From Litoditis marina (Eukaryota; Nematoda; Chromadorea; Rhabditida; Rhabditidae): a stretch of 64,000 nucleotides of DNA. The DNA is taken from assembly GCA_964036275.1 (NCBI GenBank), contig OZ038435.1:6516187-6580186 (forward strand), in the 5' to 3' direction. Below, in pieces: positions 47,444 to 58,268 of the stretch; positions within the stretch are counted from its first letter, which is position 1; each line of letters opens with the position of its first letter. Made by a program: the position numbers and the translations under genes. The notes under the pieces were generated by a model, which searched no databases, was not told the origin of the DNA, and was given only the letters and a program-made list of their open reading frames with translations.

Positions 47444-48958
47444 TCAGTCCAGATGCTCAACAGCCTCCAGGGTGCTGTCTTCCTCACTTCCCTCTGATTC
47501 CTCATGTTCGCTTTCTGGTTCGAGTTTGACGTCCTGCTTGTTGGTACGGGTGCGGGCGACCAGGTCATTCTGCAATTAGTTTGTTAGAAAAACTATAGTC
47601 TAAAGAGCCATCAGACTGTGTAAACGTTTAGATGGCTGGTTTTTGTGATTAATATATGATCAATGTGGAGTTGCTATGAAACACATTAAAACCATGAAAG
47701 TGCCGTTCTTTTTCTGTTCTCTTCCAAATTGTGAATCTGACAACATGGAACGTTCAGCTTATTTTTGAAACAACACTGACAACAACAAAAATGATCACAA
47801 CAGGAAAAGAAATTTTTTGAAGGGAAAGCTCTAAGTTGGTGGAACTTCTCGCCCCAAGGGTTATATTAGTTTTTTTCAGTACACCAATTACATATAGGAC
47901 ATTCTATTAGTAACATATACTTGAAATGGTATGGTTTACCTCACTCTTGGATTTGTGCTTCCCGTCGGTGCTTTCAACATAGAACTGATGGGCCCGTCTC
48001 TGATGAAGGTCGGCCGCTTCTTCCTTCTTCTTGAGAGCAGCTTGTACTTTGTTCAACTCACTTTCCAGCTTCTCATTCTGCAATAGGTTCGTCTAAATGT
48101 ATGAGAAAATTTCGTTTCAAAAGCAGTTTTTAAAACGGTGATTTCGGAGAAGTTTTTTGTGCATTTTTTCGGGATGTAAATAAGAAATTCATAAGCATAA
48201 TGAAAGCTGTCACTGTCTTTGACTGCATTGAAAAAACGATAATTAAACAATTTTAAACAAACATCACCAACCTTTTTTTGAAGCGAATAGTTGTCATTGT
48301 TGGCGGTTCGAAGTGAGAAGAAGAGAGTGTTCACGATTCAGAACTGAATAGTCCCGATCCACTTCGCTTTTGTTCACCTTTGCATCCCTGAGCTCCGTTG
48401 TTAGAGCCGCAATCTGGAATGACAAAAATATGAATGACAGTGTTTGATGAATTGATAGAGACGCGAAGGCCCTTAATTGAATAATATTTCTATTTGTGTT
48501 TTTGACTAAGTGTTCAATTACTCTAAAGCGGTTCAGAAAACCTGGCTCAGCGACGCTCTCACTCATCGGACACCGCAGAAGCTTCTGGGTAATCTGTCTA
48601 ATATAATTTATGACATGCAGTTCCATATTAACCGTTTCTTGGTAACCTGATAGGTTTTGGTAACTCGTTTTTCAGGTTACCTGAGTAACCCCAACTTAAA
48701 ACTTGATAACCGTTAAAACTGCCGATAAAAACCAACATTCGAAAAAACCCGGTTAGAAGCAAAATTTCCTTCAAAAAATCTCACAACGTTAATTGAACAT
48801 TCTGGAAGAAGAAACGAAAATGAGAACAGATGTCTTGTCTAAGATTGACTCACAGTGGTGCGCAATAGTGCATTGATGGATACGGTTACATCATGAGCGT
48901 TTTCCGTAAGCACTTCTAGTCGTTGAAGTTCCTCCAGCAAAGCATCCGAATTGCTCAT
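47444..48958 (-). CDS. Small acidic coiled-coil protein, paralogue A
   Basis: Unrecognised family. Minus-strand exons: 48854-48958 (MSNSDALLEELQRL start), 48272-48413 or a shortened 48378-48413, 47940-48077, 47444-47569 (TGA). Exon 1 and exon 3 are rich in Leu, Glu, Lys and Gln in heptad-like order (KLESELNKVQAALKKKEE), and the last exon is strongly acidic (EPESEHEESEGSEED). Exon 2 in its full form, as in paralogue B, has 142 nt instead of 147 and meets a stop (TGA) before the splice site. Using an internal donor after GATGCAAAG (phase 0) rescues a 134-aa protein. So it is either a shortened functional gene, a pseudogene, or affected by an assembly error. The ATG lies behind an attgcag acceptor 29 nt upstream. 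Function unknown; the pattern suggests an oligomerising structural or adaptor protein. Confidence 0.6.
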
Positions 48959-50365
48959 TTCCACCGGTCGTGGCGGAAGTTCCGTACTGCAATGATCGAA
49001 TGAAGAACTAGCTGGGTCGAATGACGCGTGTGTGCACTTTTTGTTCACGTATATTCAAATGCGTTTATTGAGAATTTTCAGTACGTTTCTGTGTTAGCAA
49101 GTTAGAAACGAGAAGGCCATGCTCAGTTTTCCACAACTAGAAAACCTGTTCAGTTTTCAAGATCTGGAAAACCTGTTCAGTTTTGAGGTCTGAAAAACCT
49201 GTTCAGTTTTCAAGATCTGGAAAACCTGATCAGTTTTGAGGTCTGGAAAACCTGTTCAGTTTTCAAGATCTGGAAAACCTGTTCAGTTTTGAGGTCTGGA
49301 AAACCTGTTCAGTTTTGAGGTCTGGAAAACCTGTTCAGTTTTCAAGATCTTGAAAACCTGTTCAGTTTTGAGGTCTGGAAAACCTGTTCAGTTTTCAAGA
49401 TCTGGAAAACCTGTTCAGTTTTCCGCAACTGGAAAACCTGCTCAGTTCAGTGTGTGTTGATATTCTTGGAAAAATCAAAGTTTTTGTTTGCCTCTCAAAT
49501 ACTGAGTAGTCTATTTGACAATAACTCTTGCTCTAATCGACATTTTTCGAGGGTAACAATCTCTGCTGGGAGAAAAGCTCGTCCCAACAGAGAGTATTAT
49601 AGTAGAAGGTGAAAATGTCAAATACTCGAGAAACTCGGAGAAAAAGAAGTGTCGTTAAAAACCCGGGATAGTTATAGTTAAGCACCTCCCAGTAAATGAC
49701 AGTTCAGTTTTTGAAAGTGTTGTTGTTACTGTAGGAATCTGAGTAGAAATGAAAACGACTATAACCATTTGCTATCCAGTGCATTATTCCTGGTCAGATC
49801 AAACTACTGACACCATTTCTCACTAATTACTGTGCTTGCAACATTATGACAACTTGAGTATTCTTAGTTTTCCATACAAATCCTATGAGTTTTCTCTCTA
49901 ACATGTTGATTTTCATCCCAGACGCCGCCATGGAACTCGAAAACAATAGAAATAGAGACTGGAGGATCGTTTTGTTGGAGAAAAGTAAGGGATCGGCTTG
50001 TGGAAAGCAGTTTTGTACAGCGAAGTGATCTCATATTTGCAAAAATCGGTTTTCTTCAAATATTTTAGAGACAGAAAAGTTGAAGTTACTGCTTCAATAC
50101 ATGTTTTTCTATTAGCTGTATGCTATAAAAATCTCGCGTTTGATGGGATACGAACCCGGGTCAAGACAATCGGAATAGTTAACAACATTCCTTCTTACTT
50201 TCGCTCTCGAACTTATTGAATTGCGAACAATGCTTTGTAAACGAATTGAATTTCAGTGAATGTGAAGAGTTGGAGAGAGTGTATATATAATGTATTATAA
50301 AGCTAGGGTATGCTAGCTCATTTAGCGGTCTATAGTTTTCTGTTCGGTGGGTTGTACACTTTTGT
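48959..50365. other. Upstream region of coiled-coil gene A and 3' flank of gene B
   Basis: Contains a minisatellite (49120-49448), a segment nearly identical to 52350-52625 (49735-49975), and a unit end at 50245-50335 shared with 46805-46925. No exon supported. Confidence 0.6.
49120..49448. repeat. Minisatellite, GTTCAGTTTTCAAGATCTGG type, array 1
   Basis: About 12 units of 26-27 bp alternating between a caagatctggaaaacct form and a gaggtctggaaaacct form. Bounded by gctcagttttccacaact and its variant. A second array with the same borders lies at 52056-52330. Confidence 0.95.
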
Positions 50366-51896
50366 TCAACTACCAAAAAAATACATATCACTGAATGCTG
50401 GGGCTGTGGGGAGACACTCGTCCTCGTCGTCGACCTCTTCGGAAAGATGGCCCTCGTCACCGGAGTCATCATTAGCGTTTCGATCACGGGTCTGCAATTT
50501 GTTGGTCAGAAAATTGTTAGTATCAACAGTATGAAACCCCATAAGGCTGTGTAAAAGTTGAGGAGGTTGGTTTCGGGGTATACTAATAAATGATCAATAT
50601 TAATGTAGAAATCAATAAAAATTGTGAGGTGAGAGTGTCCTTTTTTCTATTCTCAATCAAATAGTGAAAATTTAGTTTTTTTTTTCGAATGAGAAGGTCG
50701 AATAATTGTGGGACACACAACTTATTGAAATAGTTCTCAGGCTCCGTAGGCAATGTTTAGCAAAGACGTACCTCGTCCTTGCTCGAACTTGCTTGAGATT
50801 TCGATCTTATGTAGAATGTGTCGGCTCTTCTAGCGTGCATTTTTTTTCGCATTCCGTTCCTTCTCTAGGTCTGCGTTCGACTTCGCCAATTGGCGTTCCA
50901 GGTCAGCGATCTGAAATGGGTTCGTTTATGTGCATCAAGAATTTACGCTGAATCAACTATTCCAACAACGTCGACATAACCGACAATAAACACTCATGCA
51001 ATGTAATGTTGTTCCGAGAACTGGCTGGTGATATCCGAGAAAAATGTTGTGCATTTTGATGTAAATGGTAAATCAGAAATGCGGAAGCATTGGAAGAAAC
51101 AAAGTGTTGTTGACTGTGATGAGAATGAAACTATCAATTGAACAAAAGATCACAAACCTTTCGATCGGCAACGAATTGTGCCTTTACCAGATCACGATTT
51201 CGAGCCATGGTAGTAGAGTTCTCCTCGTTCAATGCTTCCCAGTCCCTCTCTACTGTGCTCAACTTCTCCGTCTTGTCACGCAACTCGGTTTCAATTTTGG
51301 CCACCTGAAATGACAGAAAATGATGAATGGCAGAGTTGGATGAATGGATGTTAAAAGACGCGAAGGCCTTAAATTAGATGTCATCTCTATTTGTGTTGCC
51401 CAACCGCGGTTCGATAGGGTGTTTTATACTTTAAAGCGGTTCAGTAAACCTGGCTCAGTAACGGTCTCAAACATAGCACATCGCAAAAGTCTTTTATTGG
51501 CCTTTTAAATGGTCTTTTAAAAGCAAGATTTATTGAATTTATGATAAGTAGTTCTATATTTAACTATTTGAAAGGTAACCGGCTTTCATTTCAAGTTGCC
51601 AGCCGGTTACCTACTCAGGTAATCTGAAACAATCGTTACCAAAAACCCTGTTAGAAGTAAAATTCAACCCCTCCCCACGACCGATCTTGAAATGTCTGAT
51701 TTTCAATTGGAACTCAGAATATTGCTGCGAAAACTCACAATGTTAATGCTGAAACAAGAACCAGTAATAAACTTGGGTAAGAGGAATAACTCACATAAGA
51801 TTTGAGTGCGGCATGGACACCGAGAGCGAGATCATGGCTTTCTCCAGTAGCCCGGACCAGCCGTTCGAGCTCCACCAGTAGAGCATCTTTATCCAT
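50366..51896 (-). CDS. Small acidic coiled-coil protein, paralogue B (frameshifted as read)
   Basis: Tandem paralogue of 47444-48958. Minus-strand exons: 51795-51896 (MDKDALLVELERL start), 51158-51304, 50772-50910, 50366-50491 (TGA). Exons 1, 2 and 4 are in frame; exon 2 encodes a clear coiled-coil (VAKIETELRDKTEKLSTVER). Exon 3 has 139 nt, one more than the 138 of paralogue A, and the extra base falls in a run of eight A on the coding strand (50840-50847). Downstream, the other frame matches paralogue A again (RRADTFYI against RRAHQFYV). The last exon is acidic (EEVDDEDE) and has exactly the length of its counterpart, 126 nt. The corrected length would be near 170 aa. A homopolymer sequencing error is as likely as pseudogenisation. 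Exon-level similarity to A is low, while upstream flanks are nearly identical. Confidence 0.6.
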
Positions 51897-52055
51897 CGGC
51901 CTGTTGTCGTCCCTGTTTGTAGTGGAATGATCGAATGAGGAACTAGCTGGTTCGGCTGACGCGTCAGTTTTTGTTCACGTCAAACTCGTTTTCTGGGAAT
52001 TCTGACGAGTTTTAGTACGTTTCTGTGTTAGCAAGTTAGAAACGAGAAGGCCATG

Positions 52056-52330
52056 TTCAGTTTTCTGCACCTAGGAAACCTGTTCAGTTTTCAAGATCTG
52101 GAAAACCTGTTCAGTTTTCAAGATCTGGAAAACCTGTTAAGTTTTGAGGTCTGGAAAACCTGTTCAGTTTTCAAGATCTGGAAAATCTGTTCAGTTTTGA
52201 GGTCTGGAAAACCTGTTCAGTTTTCAAGATCTGGAAAACCTGTTCAGTTTTGAGGTCTGGAAAACCTGTTCAGTTTTCAAGATCTGGAAAACCTGTTCAG
52301 TTTTCCGCAACTGGGAAACCTGCTCAGTTC
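52056..52330. repeat. Minisatellite, GTTCAGTTTTCAAGATCTGG type, array 2
   Basis: About 10 units of the same two forms as array 1, with the same flanking words (agaaacgagaaggccatg before, ctcagttcagtgtgtgttga after). Confidence 0.95.
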
Positions 52331-52787
52331 AGTGTGTGTTGATATTCTAGGAATCTGAGTAGAAATGAAAACGACTATAACCGTTTGCTATCCAGTGCAT
52401 TATTCCTGGTCAGATCAAACTACTGACACCGTTTCTCACTAATTACTGTGCTTGCAACATTATGACAACTTGAGTATTCTTAGTTTTCCATACAAATCCT
52501 ATGAGTTTTCTCTCTAACATGTTGATTTTCATTCCAGACGCCGCCATGAAACTGACTTATTTTCCAAGAAACAGACGCAAGGAAAGTCGAAAACAATAGA
52601 AATAGAGACGAGAGGATGATTTTGTTCATGAGAACTTCTTGCGCTTCGAAGTATAAGGCTTCAGAATTCAGAAAAAATAAATGACAGTTGCTTACTCCAA
52701 TGCGGTGCTCAGATTTTGGAACTTTTGAGAAAAAAGTCAATCATCACGCATATAAATTGAAAAACGAGTTGCGAACCTTGTTTCGAC

Positions 52788-52804
52788 GGGGGGGGGGGGG
52801 GGGG
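52788..52804. repeat. Poly-G tract (17 G)
   Basis: Longest homopolymeric G run of the window. Confidence 0.95.
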
Positions 52805-53110
52805 CGATCCTCCGCTTGCGTTTAGAGACAGGCGGCCCAGCTCGTTTCGGGTGCTCCAACCGCTGAAAGCAAAGCTGTTTCCGAAAATCCCCTCGGGCCA
52901 TATATATAGACAGTATATACAGCACAGCTCATGTCGAAAACTCTCCTAGCACTCAGTCATATTAGAAATCTTCCAAGACTATTAAAATATAAATCCTTCG
53001 AATAGATTAATAGACACAGCAATAAGCAATTACTTCTTTAGAACATTGAGAGAACTCGTTCCTAGCACAGGAGGTCAAGTATTTTTGCTTGGAGACAGTT
53101 TCGAGGGTTT

Positions 53111-53294
53111 TCATTTTAATACAACATCATTAAAACAAAGTGAAACCTTTTTGGGATCTTTTTTCAGTTCCTCCACAATTGCCCATCGTGTCACCTCATC
53201 ATACTTATGGACATCCCGCATGTATCGCCTTAGTTTGCTCGGCGTTTTCGGGGTACAAGCACAATCCGGGCAATTATGCATAGCTTCGTTAGCC
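53111..53294 (-). CDS. Possible terminal exon of an unidentified minus-strand gene
   Basis: Open from a ttttcag acceptor to a TGA. It encodes about 61 residues, beginning ANEAMHNCPDCACTPKTPSK and continuing with LRRYMRDVHKYDEVTRWAIVEELKKD. A CPDC pair followed by a single His (RDVH) resembles half of a C2H2 finger, with the second His missing, then an amphipathic helix. The entry phase is 2. Upstream of it lies the 22-bp minisatellite, which would then be intronic. A candidate upstream exon at 55046-55139 (LRRRGAAISQLQTLELALSS) ends in phase 1 and does not fit directly, so at least one exon would be missing. Function unknown. Confidence 0.35.
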
Positions 53295-53334
53295 CTGAAA
53301 ACATGTGCAAACAGGTGGTTTTTAGCGTTTGCTT

Positions 53335-54903
53335 GTACAACCTGTACCCTGGACAAGTGCAACATGTACCCTGGACAAGTGCAACCTGTACCCTGGAGAA
53401 GTGCAACCTGTACCCTGGAGGAGTGCAACCTGTACCCTGGAGAAGTGCAACATGTACCCTGGACAAGTGCAACCTGTACCCTGGAGGAGTGCAACCTGTA
53501 CCCTGGAGAAGTGCAACCTGTACCCTGGAGGAGTGCAACCTGTACCCTGGAGAAGTGCAACCTGTACCCTGGAGGAGTGCAACCTGTACCCTGGAGAAGT
53601 GCAACCTGTACCCTGGAGGAGTGCAACCTGTACCCTGGAGGAGTGCAACCTGTACCCTGGAGGAGTGCAACCTGTACCCTAAACAAGTGCAACCTGTACC
53701 CTGGAGAAGTGCAACCTGTACCCTGGAGAAGTGCAACCTGTACCCTGGAGGAGTGCAACCTGTACCCTGGAGGAGTGCAACCTGTACCCTGGAGAAATGC
53801 AACCTGTACCCTGGAGGAGTGCAACCTGTACCCTGGAGGAGTGCAACCTGTACCCTGGAGGAGTGCAACTTGTACCCTGGACAAGTGCAACCTGTACCCT
53901 GGAGAAGTGCAACCTGTACCCTGGAGAAGTGCAACCTGTACCCTGGAGGAGTGCAACCTGTACCCTGGAGGAGTGCAACCTGTACCCTGGAGAAGTGCAA
54001 CCTGTACCCTGGAGGAGTGCAACCTGTACCCTGGAGAAGTGCAACCTGTACCCTGGAGAAGTGCAACCTGTACCCTGGAGGAGTGCAACCTGTACCCTGG
54101 AGAAGTGCAACCTGTACCCTGGAGGAGTGCAACCTGTACCCTGGAGGAGTGCAACCTGTACCCTGGAGGAGTGCAACCTGTACCCTGGACAAGTGCAACC
54201 TGTACCCTGGAGAAGTGCAACCTGTACCCTGGAGGAGTGCAACCTGTACCCTGGAGAAGTGCAACCTGTACCCTGGAGAAGTGCAACCTGTACCCTGGAC
54301 AAGTGCAACCTGTACCCTGGAGAAGTGCAACCTGTACCCTGGACAAGTGCAACCTGTACCCTGGAGAAGTGCAACCTGTACCCTGGAGGAGTGCAACCTG
54401 TACCCTGGAGGAGTGCAACCTGTACCCTGGAGAAGTGCAACCTGTACCCTGGAGAAGTGCAACCTGTACCCTGGAGGAGTGCAACCTGTACCCTGGAGGA
54501 GTGCAACCTGTACCCTGGAGGAGTACAACCTGTACCCTGGAGGAGTGCAACCTGTACCCTGGAGGAGTGCAACCTGTACCCTGGAGGAGTGCAACCTGTA
54601 CCCTGGAGAAGTGCAACCTGTACCCTGGAGAAGTGCAACCTGTACCCTGGAGGAGTGCAACCTGTACCCTGGAGGAGTGCAACCTGTACCCTGGAGAAGT
54701 GCAACCTGTACCCTGGAGGAGTGCAACCTGTACCCTGGAGAAGTGCAACCTGTACCCTGGAGAAGTGCAACCTGTACCCTGGAGGAGTGCAACCTGTACC
54801 CTGGAGAAGTGCAACCTGTACCCTGGAGGAGTGCAACCTGTACCCTGGAGAAGTGCAACCTGTACCCTGGAGAAGTGCAACCTGTACCCTGGAGAAGTGC
54901 AAC
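53335..54903. repeat. 22-bp minisatellite array, about 71 copies
   Basis: Unit GTGCAACCTGTACCCTGGAG plus two variable bases. Three main unit forms occur, ending GGAGGA, GGAGAA or GGACAA, with rare variants (aaacaa, ggagaaatg, aacttg). Because 22 is not a multiple of 3 and the unit has no stop word in any frame on either strand, it yields overlapping reading frames of 400-633 codons. The right border decays through ccataccgtggacc to about 54950. Confidence 0.97.
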
Positions 54904-55045
54904 CCATACCGTGGACCGTGGACAAGGGCAACTTGTCCCCGGGATAAGTGAAAATACAGTCTTGTTTAATAAACTAAAATCCTCTACAATTTGCGGAGCA
55001 AGAAGGCAGGTATAGACACAAATAAATGAAAATTGTGTTACTTAC

Positions 55046-55139
55046 GGGAGCAGCTCCGTTGTGGTCGTACGGGGGGGAGGCTTGACAGCGCCAGTTCTAG
55101 AGTTTGTAACTGGCTGATTGCAGCACCGCGTCTACGCAG
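55046..55139 (-). CDS. Tentative exon upstream of the minisatellite
   Basis: Acceptor tttcag, open frame of 31 residues (LRRRGAAISQLQTLELALSS and more) and a GTAAGT donor on the minus strand. Composition is exon-like, but there is no homology that I recognise and the phase does not match 53111-53294. Confidence 0.2.
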
Positions 55140-56520
55140 CTGAAACTAAGATAGTCATTATCGCATAACTAGGCATTTGTAAAGTGGGTAATTCAATCAA
55201 TGAAATGATGCTGCTAATAATAATAGAAAGGTTCTCAGAAGGTTATGAAGAATGATTCCAAACTGGCGAATATGAGGAATGAGGTATCTGGATTCGAAAC
55301 TGCATTTGTAGGCTCAAATTTCGGCGAACTACGAACAAAACGAGAGTTTTAACTAAATGCTCGAAATCTAACAAAAACAATGGATCAGTATGGCAATGAG
55401 TTGGTAACGCAGTTAGAACACATACACTCCAGAACACCAAACGACACACAGCACAGGTAATAGAAACATTTTTGAAAAAGGGTGAGCTAAAGAGAAAATA
55501 AAATTAATATAAGTTAAGCAAGATGAATAGCCAACCAGTCAACAGTCTGTGTTCCTTACTGTGAATGATGAAGATGCGACCAAATTAATGCAACATCGTA
55601 CAAACAGCATTAATTATTTCTCTCTGTTGTCTACTCTTTCTCTAACGATCGAGTGTCACATTCATTTTGGTGCAGATGACTGAATAAATAAATAATGAGC
55701 AGTGTGAAAGAAGGGCGCTAGAAAGTTTGACTGTGACTGTTCTCTAACACGTAGGCAGACAGATGTTAACACGCGTAAACATGCGTGAGCGTATAAGACG
55801 GTGCAAACTAAAAATTTGGCAAAATGCATCAAAATTTGTTGTATTGATGAAAATTAGGTTTTTTTACCAAACCGTGTTTAATTCTGTAAGTTTCACTTCA
55901 ATTCGTGTCACAACATTCAATTCCATTTTACAGGAGGGATAATTGACATCAATTCATTCATTCCATTGTAAAACAGGTATAACAGAGAAAAACAATAAAT
56001 GGACCATTATTGGATCATCCGAAAATGGGCATTGAGTGGATCAAAATATAGACATAGATGAGAAGCCGAGAAAAATAAGCGGCCTTCTTGGGGCCGCACA
56101 ACAGAAACGGGCGCAGCCCATTTTTGGATGATCCAAATTTAGGCGAGTAGTTCAATGTAGAAAACTGGTAATTTTTCACATGTAACTGCGGAACGAGAGA
56201 AACAGAAAACTTTAGTTACATATAAGATCTATCGAACATAATGACATGACCGTTTTTACAAAATTCTTAGTTATGAAAACGTGTAAAACACCAGAAACGC
56301 GTTAGTAGATCAGAATCGGGTCAAGATCAACACTAGAACGTCATTTTCCTAGACATTTTCGGTAAATAACTATATTTAACAAGTCTCAAGTTGAAAACAA
56401 TTCAAATTCTAACCAATTCTTATATATCGAACACTAGAACATGTCAAGAAACACTTAAATCTGAGAACAAACATTTCCAAAAAGTTCTGAAGTTCAAACC
56501 CAACTTATCTTTCAAAGCGT

Positions 56521-56533
56521 GGGGGGGGGGGGG
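56521..56533. repeat. Poly-G tract (13 G)
   Basis: Uninterrupted run of 13 G. Confidence 0.95.
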
Positions 56534-57936
56534 CTCAGAAGCACACACCAGTAAGGTTCGACTATTCGACACAAAGTAGTCCGTTTTTAGCGTTGAAAAG
56601 GTGAAATTTTATAATTTTGCATCAAAAATGGGCCAATTTTTGCCGAATTCGGCCGAAAAGTAGGCGGTATTTCGGATTTTTGTGGCTACCCGGACAATCT
56701 TACTGGTGCATGCTCAGAAGTGTGCTTTAAAAGACTATTAATACGAGCAACAATAAGAAATCTTTGGAAATTAAGTGAGATTGAACTTCAAAATAGGAGA
56801 AAATGTGTAAACTATGAAAACCTGTCACTAAGATGCGTAGCCGTAGAATTTTGTGGGTTTCTGGCTGACGAAAAGCCCTTATTCTGCTTCTGCTCTGATC
56901 GAATGATCCGAGAACGTTCGCTGCCTGAAACAGAAAGAAAAAATGACGCATAGTTTGGAAAAGACCGGAGGGTGGGAATACGCCCGCTACAGTTCTACGT
57001 TGGCAAACTGAGCTGATGAGATGATGAGTACGTTTTCCGGTATGCCACTGAGTTTCATGGGAAGAATCAGATATTAATGCACACAAAACGTAAGTCGATA
57101 TTTGGAATGTGATTACATCTCAAATTTTGTTCAAACAATCAGAAAGCTATACGGTCCAATTTCCAAATGAAGCGTTTACAGAAACATAGTCAAAAGGTTC
57201 TTCAATTCTGCTCAGCACGAGAACAGCCACAAAAGCGTTTCCTATTAAAACTAGCAATTACTCTCAATTATTTCAATTACTCGATGATCTAAATTGATTG
57301 TTAAAAACCTCCAGCAATATCGGGTTCCAAAAACGACGTAACAAATTAAAATGAGAAAAATGAGCGATCAGAAGGCGAAAACTCCATGTGTAAACAACGT
57401 CGCTACTAATATGATAAAGAGCTCAGTTTCAAGACGGAATCGGAAGCCAATATCGAAAAACTCACCGCAATAGAAAAATCTTTCGCTCGTTTGTTCCTGA
57501 GAACCTTTATATAGCTTCCTTCTGAGCAATTCATGCCTGAAAACACCGAATTATCTAAACTTCAGCGCCTTATATTCGAAACAATAAAGTGAATTACCAT
57601 GAAACAAGAAATAAAAATGAACAAAACAATTAAAATTATTTTGAAAATTTTAAAAAATGCTCGCCGTGCGCTCGAAAATGAGTGGTTCCCTCCTGCGTAC
57701 TCCATTTTAGACCTCACGTCAGCCACCAGATATTTTTTAAATTTTACGGTGTATTTTACATTTTACGGTGTATGCCTTTTTTTTTTTACTTTTTGTTATA
57801 GTGTATTTCTATTTTTGCTCTTTTAACCTAAAAATAGTAATAAAAACACATGTTCACGCATGCAATGTCTCTTTCCGTACAGTATTCCTTGTGTTTAGTC
57901 AATTACTTTTTGCACCATACTAGGACGGACGACGGG

Positions 57937-58268
57937 GCACCGGGGAAAACGGCCAATTCACTGGAGAACCAGGTCCTTCCCGAACCGAATCGCGAACCAG
58001 TCACTGGAGAACCAAACCGAACCGACCGAACCAACTTTTGAACCGACCGGTTCTCCAGTGAATGCTTCGAACCCAACCGGGATAGACTCATTCTACCTTG
58101 TCTACGACTTGCTTGTTCAACTCATGATAAATGTCGGTTCGGTTCGAAGCATTCACTGGAGAACCGGTCGGTTCAAAAGTCGGTTCGGTTCAGTTGGTTC
58201 GGTTCTCCAGTGACCGGTTCGCGGTTTGGTTCGGGAAGGACCCGGTTCTCCAGTGAATTCGCCGGGGA
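57937..58268. mobile_element. Large hairpin element with CACTGGAGAACC arms
   Basis: Arms of about 140 bp: the left side runs from ccggggaaaacggccaattc through gaaccgaccggttctccagt to aatgcttcgaaccc; the right side mirrors this back to gtgaattcgccggggaaa. The spacer is about 45 bp. The word TTCACTGGAGAACCGG is repeated within each arm. Confidence 0.85.

Larger units (their letters stand above)
51897..53110. other. Upstream region of coiled-coil gene B
   Basis: Minisatellite array 2, then a segment nearly identical to 49735-49975 (52350-52625), a G17 run (52788-52804) and unassigned sequence up to the terminal exon at 53111. Confidence 0.6.

Noticed and set aside
49120..49448. CRISPR-like array
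   Set aside because: Repeats of 26-27 bp directly abut one another without unique spacers, in a eukaryotic context; it is a minisatellite.
48839..52925. Intact operon of two coiled-coil genes
   Set aside because: Each copy has its own upstream minisatellite block and nothing supports joint transcription.
53046..55015. Overlapping reading frames of 400-633 codons on both strands
   Set aside because: They come from the 22-bp minisatellite, whose unit has no stop in any frame; equal openness in several frames on both strands argues against protein coding.
56391..57086. Coding genes inside the 55.7-60.1 kb segment
   Set aside because: Frames are short, AT-biased and without consistent splice-phase partners or motifs.
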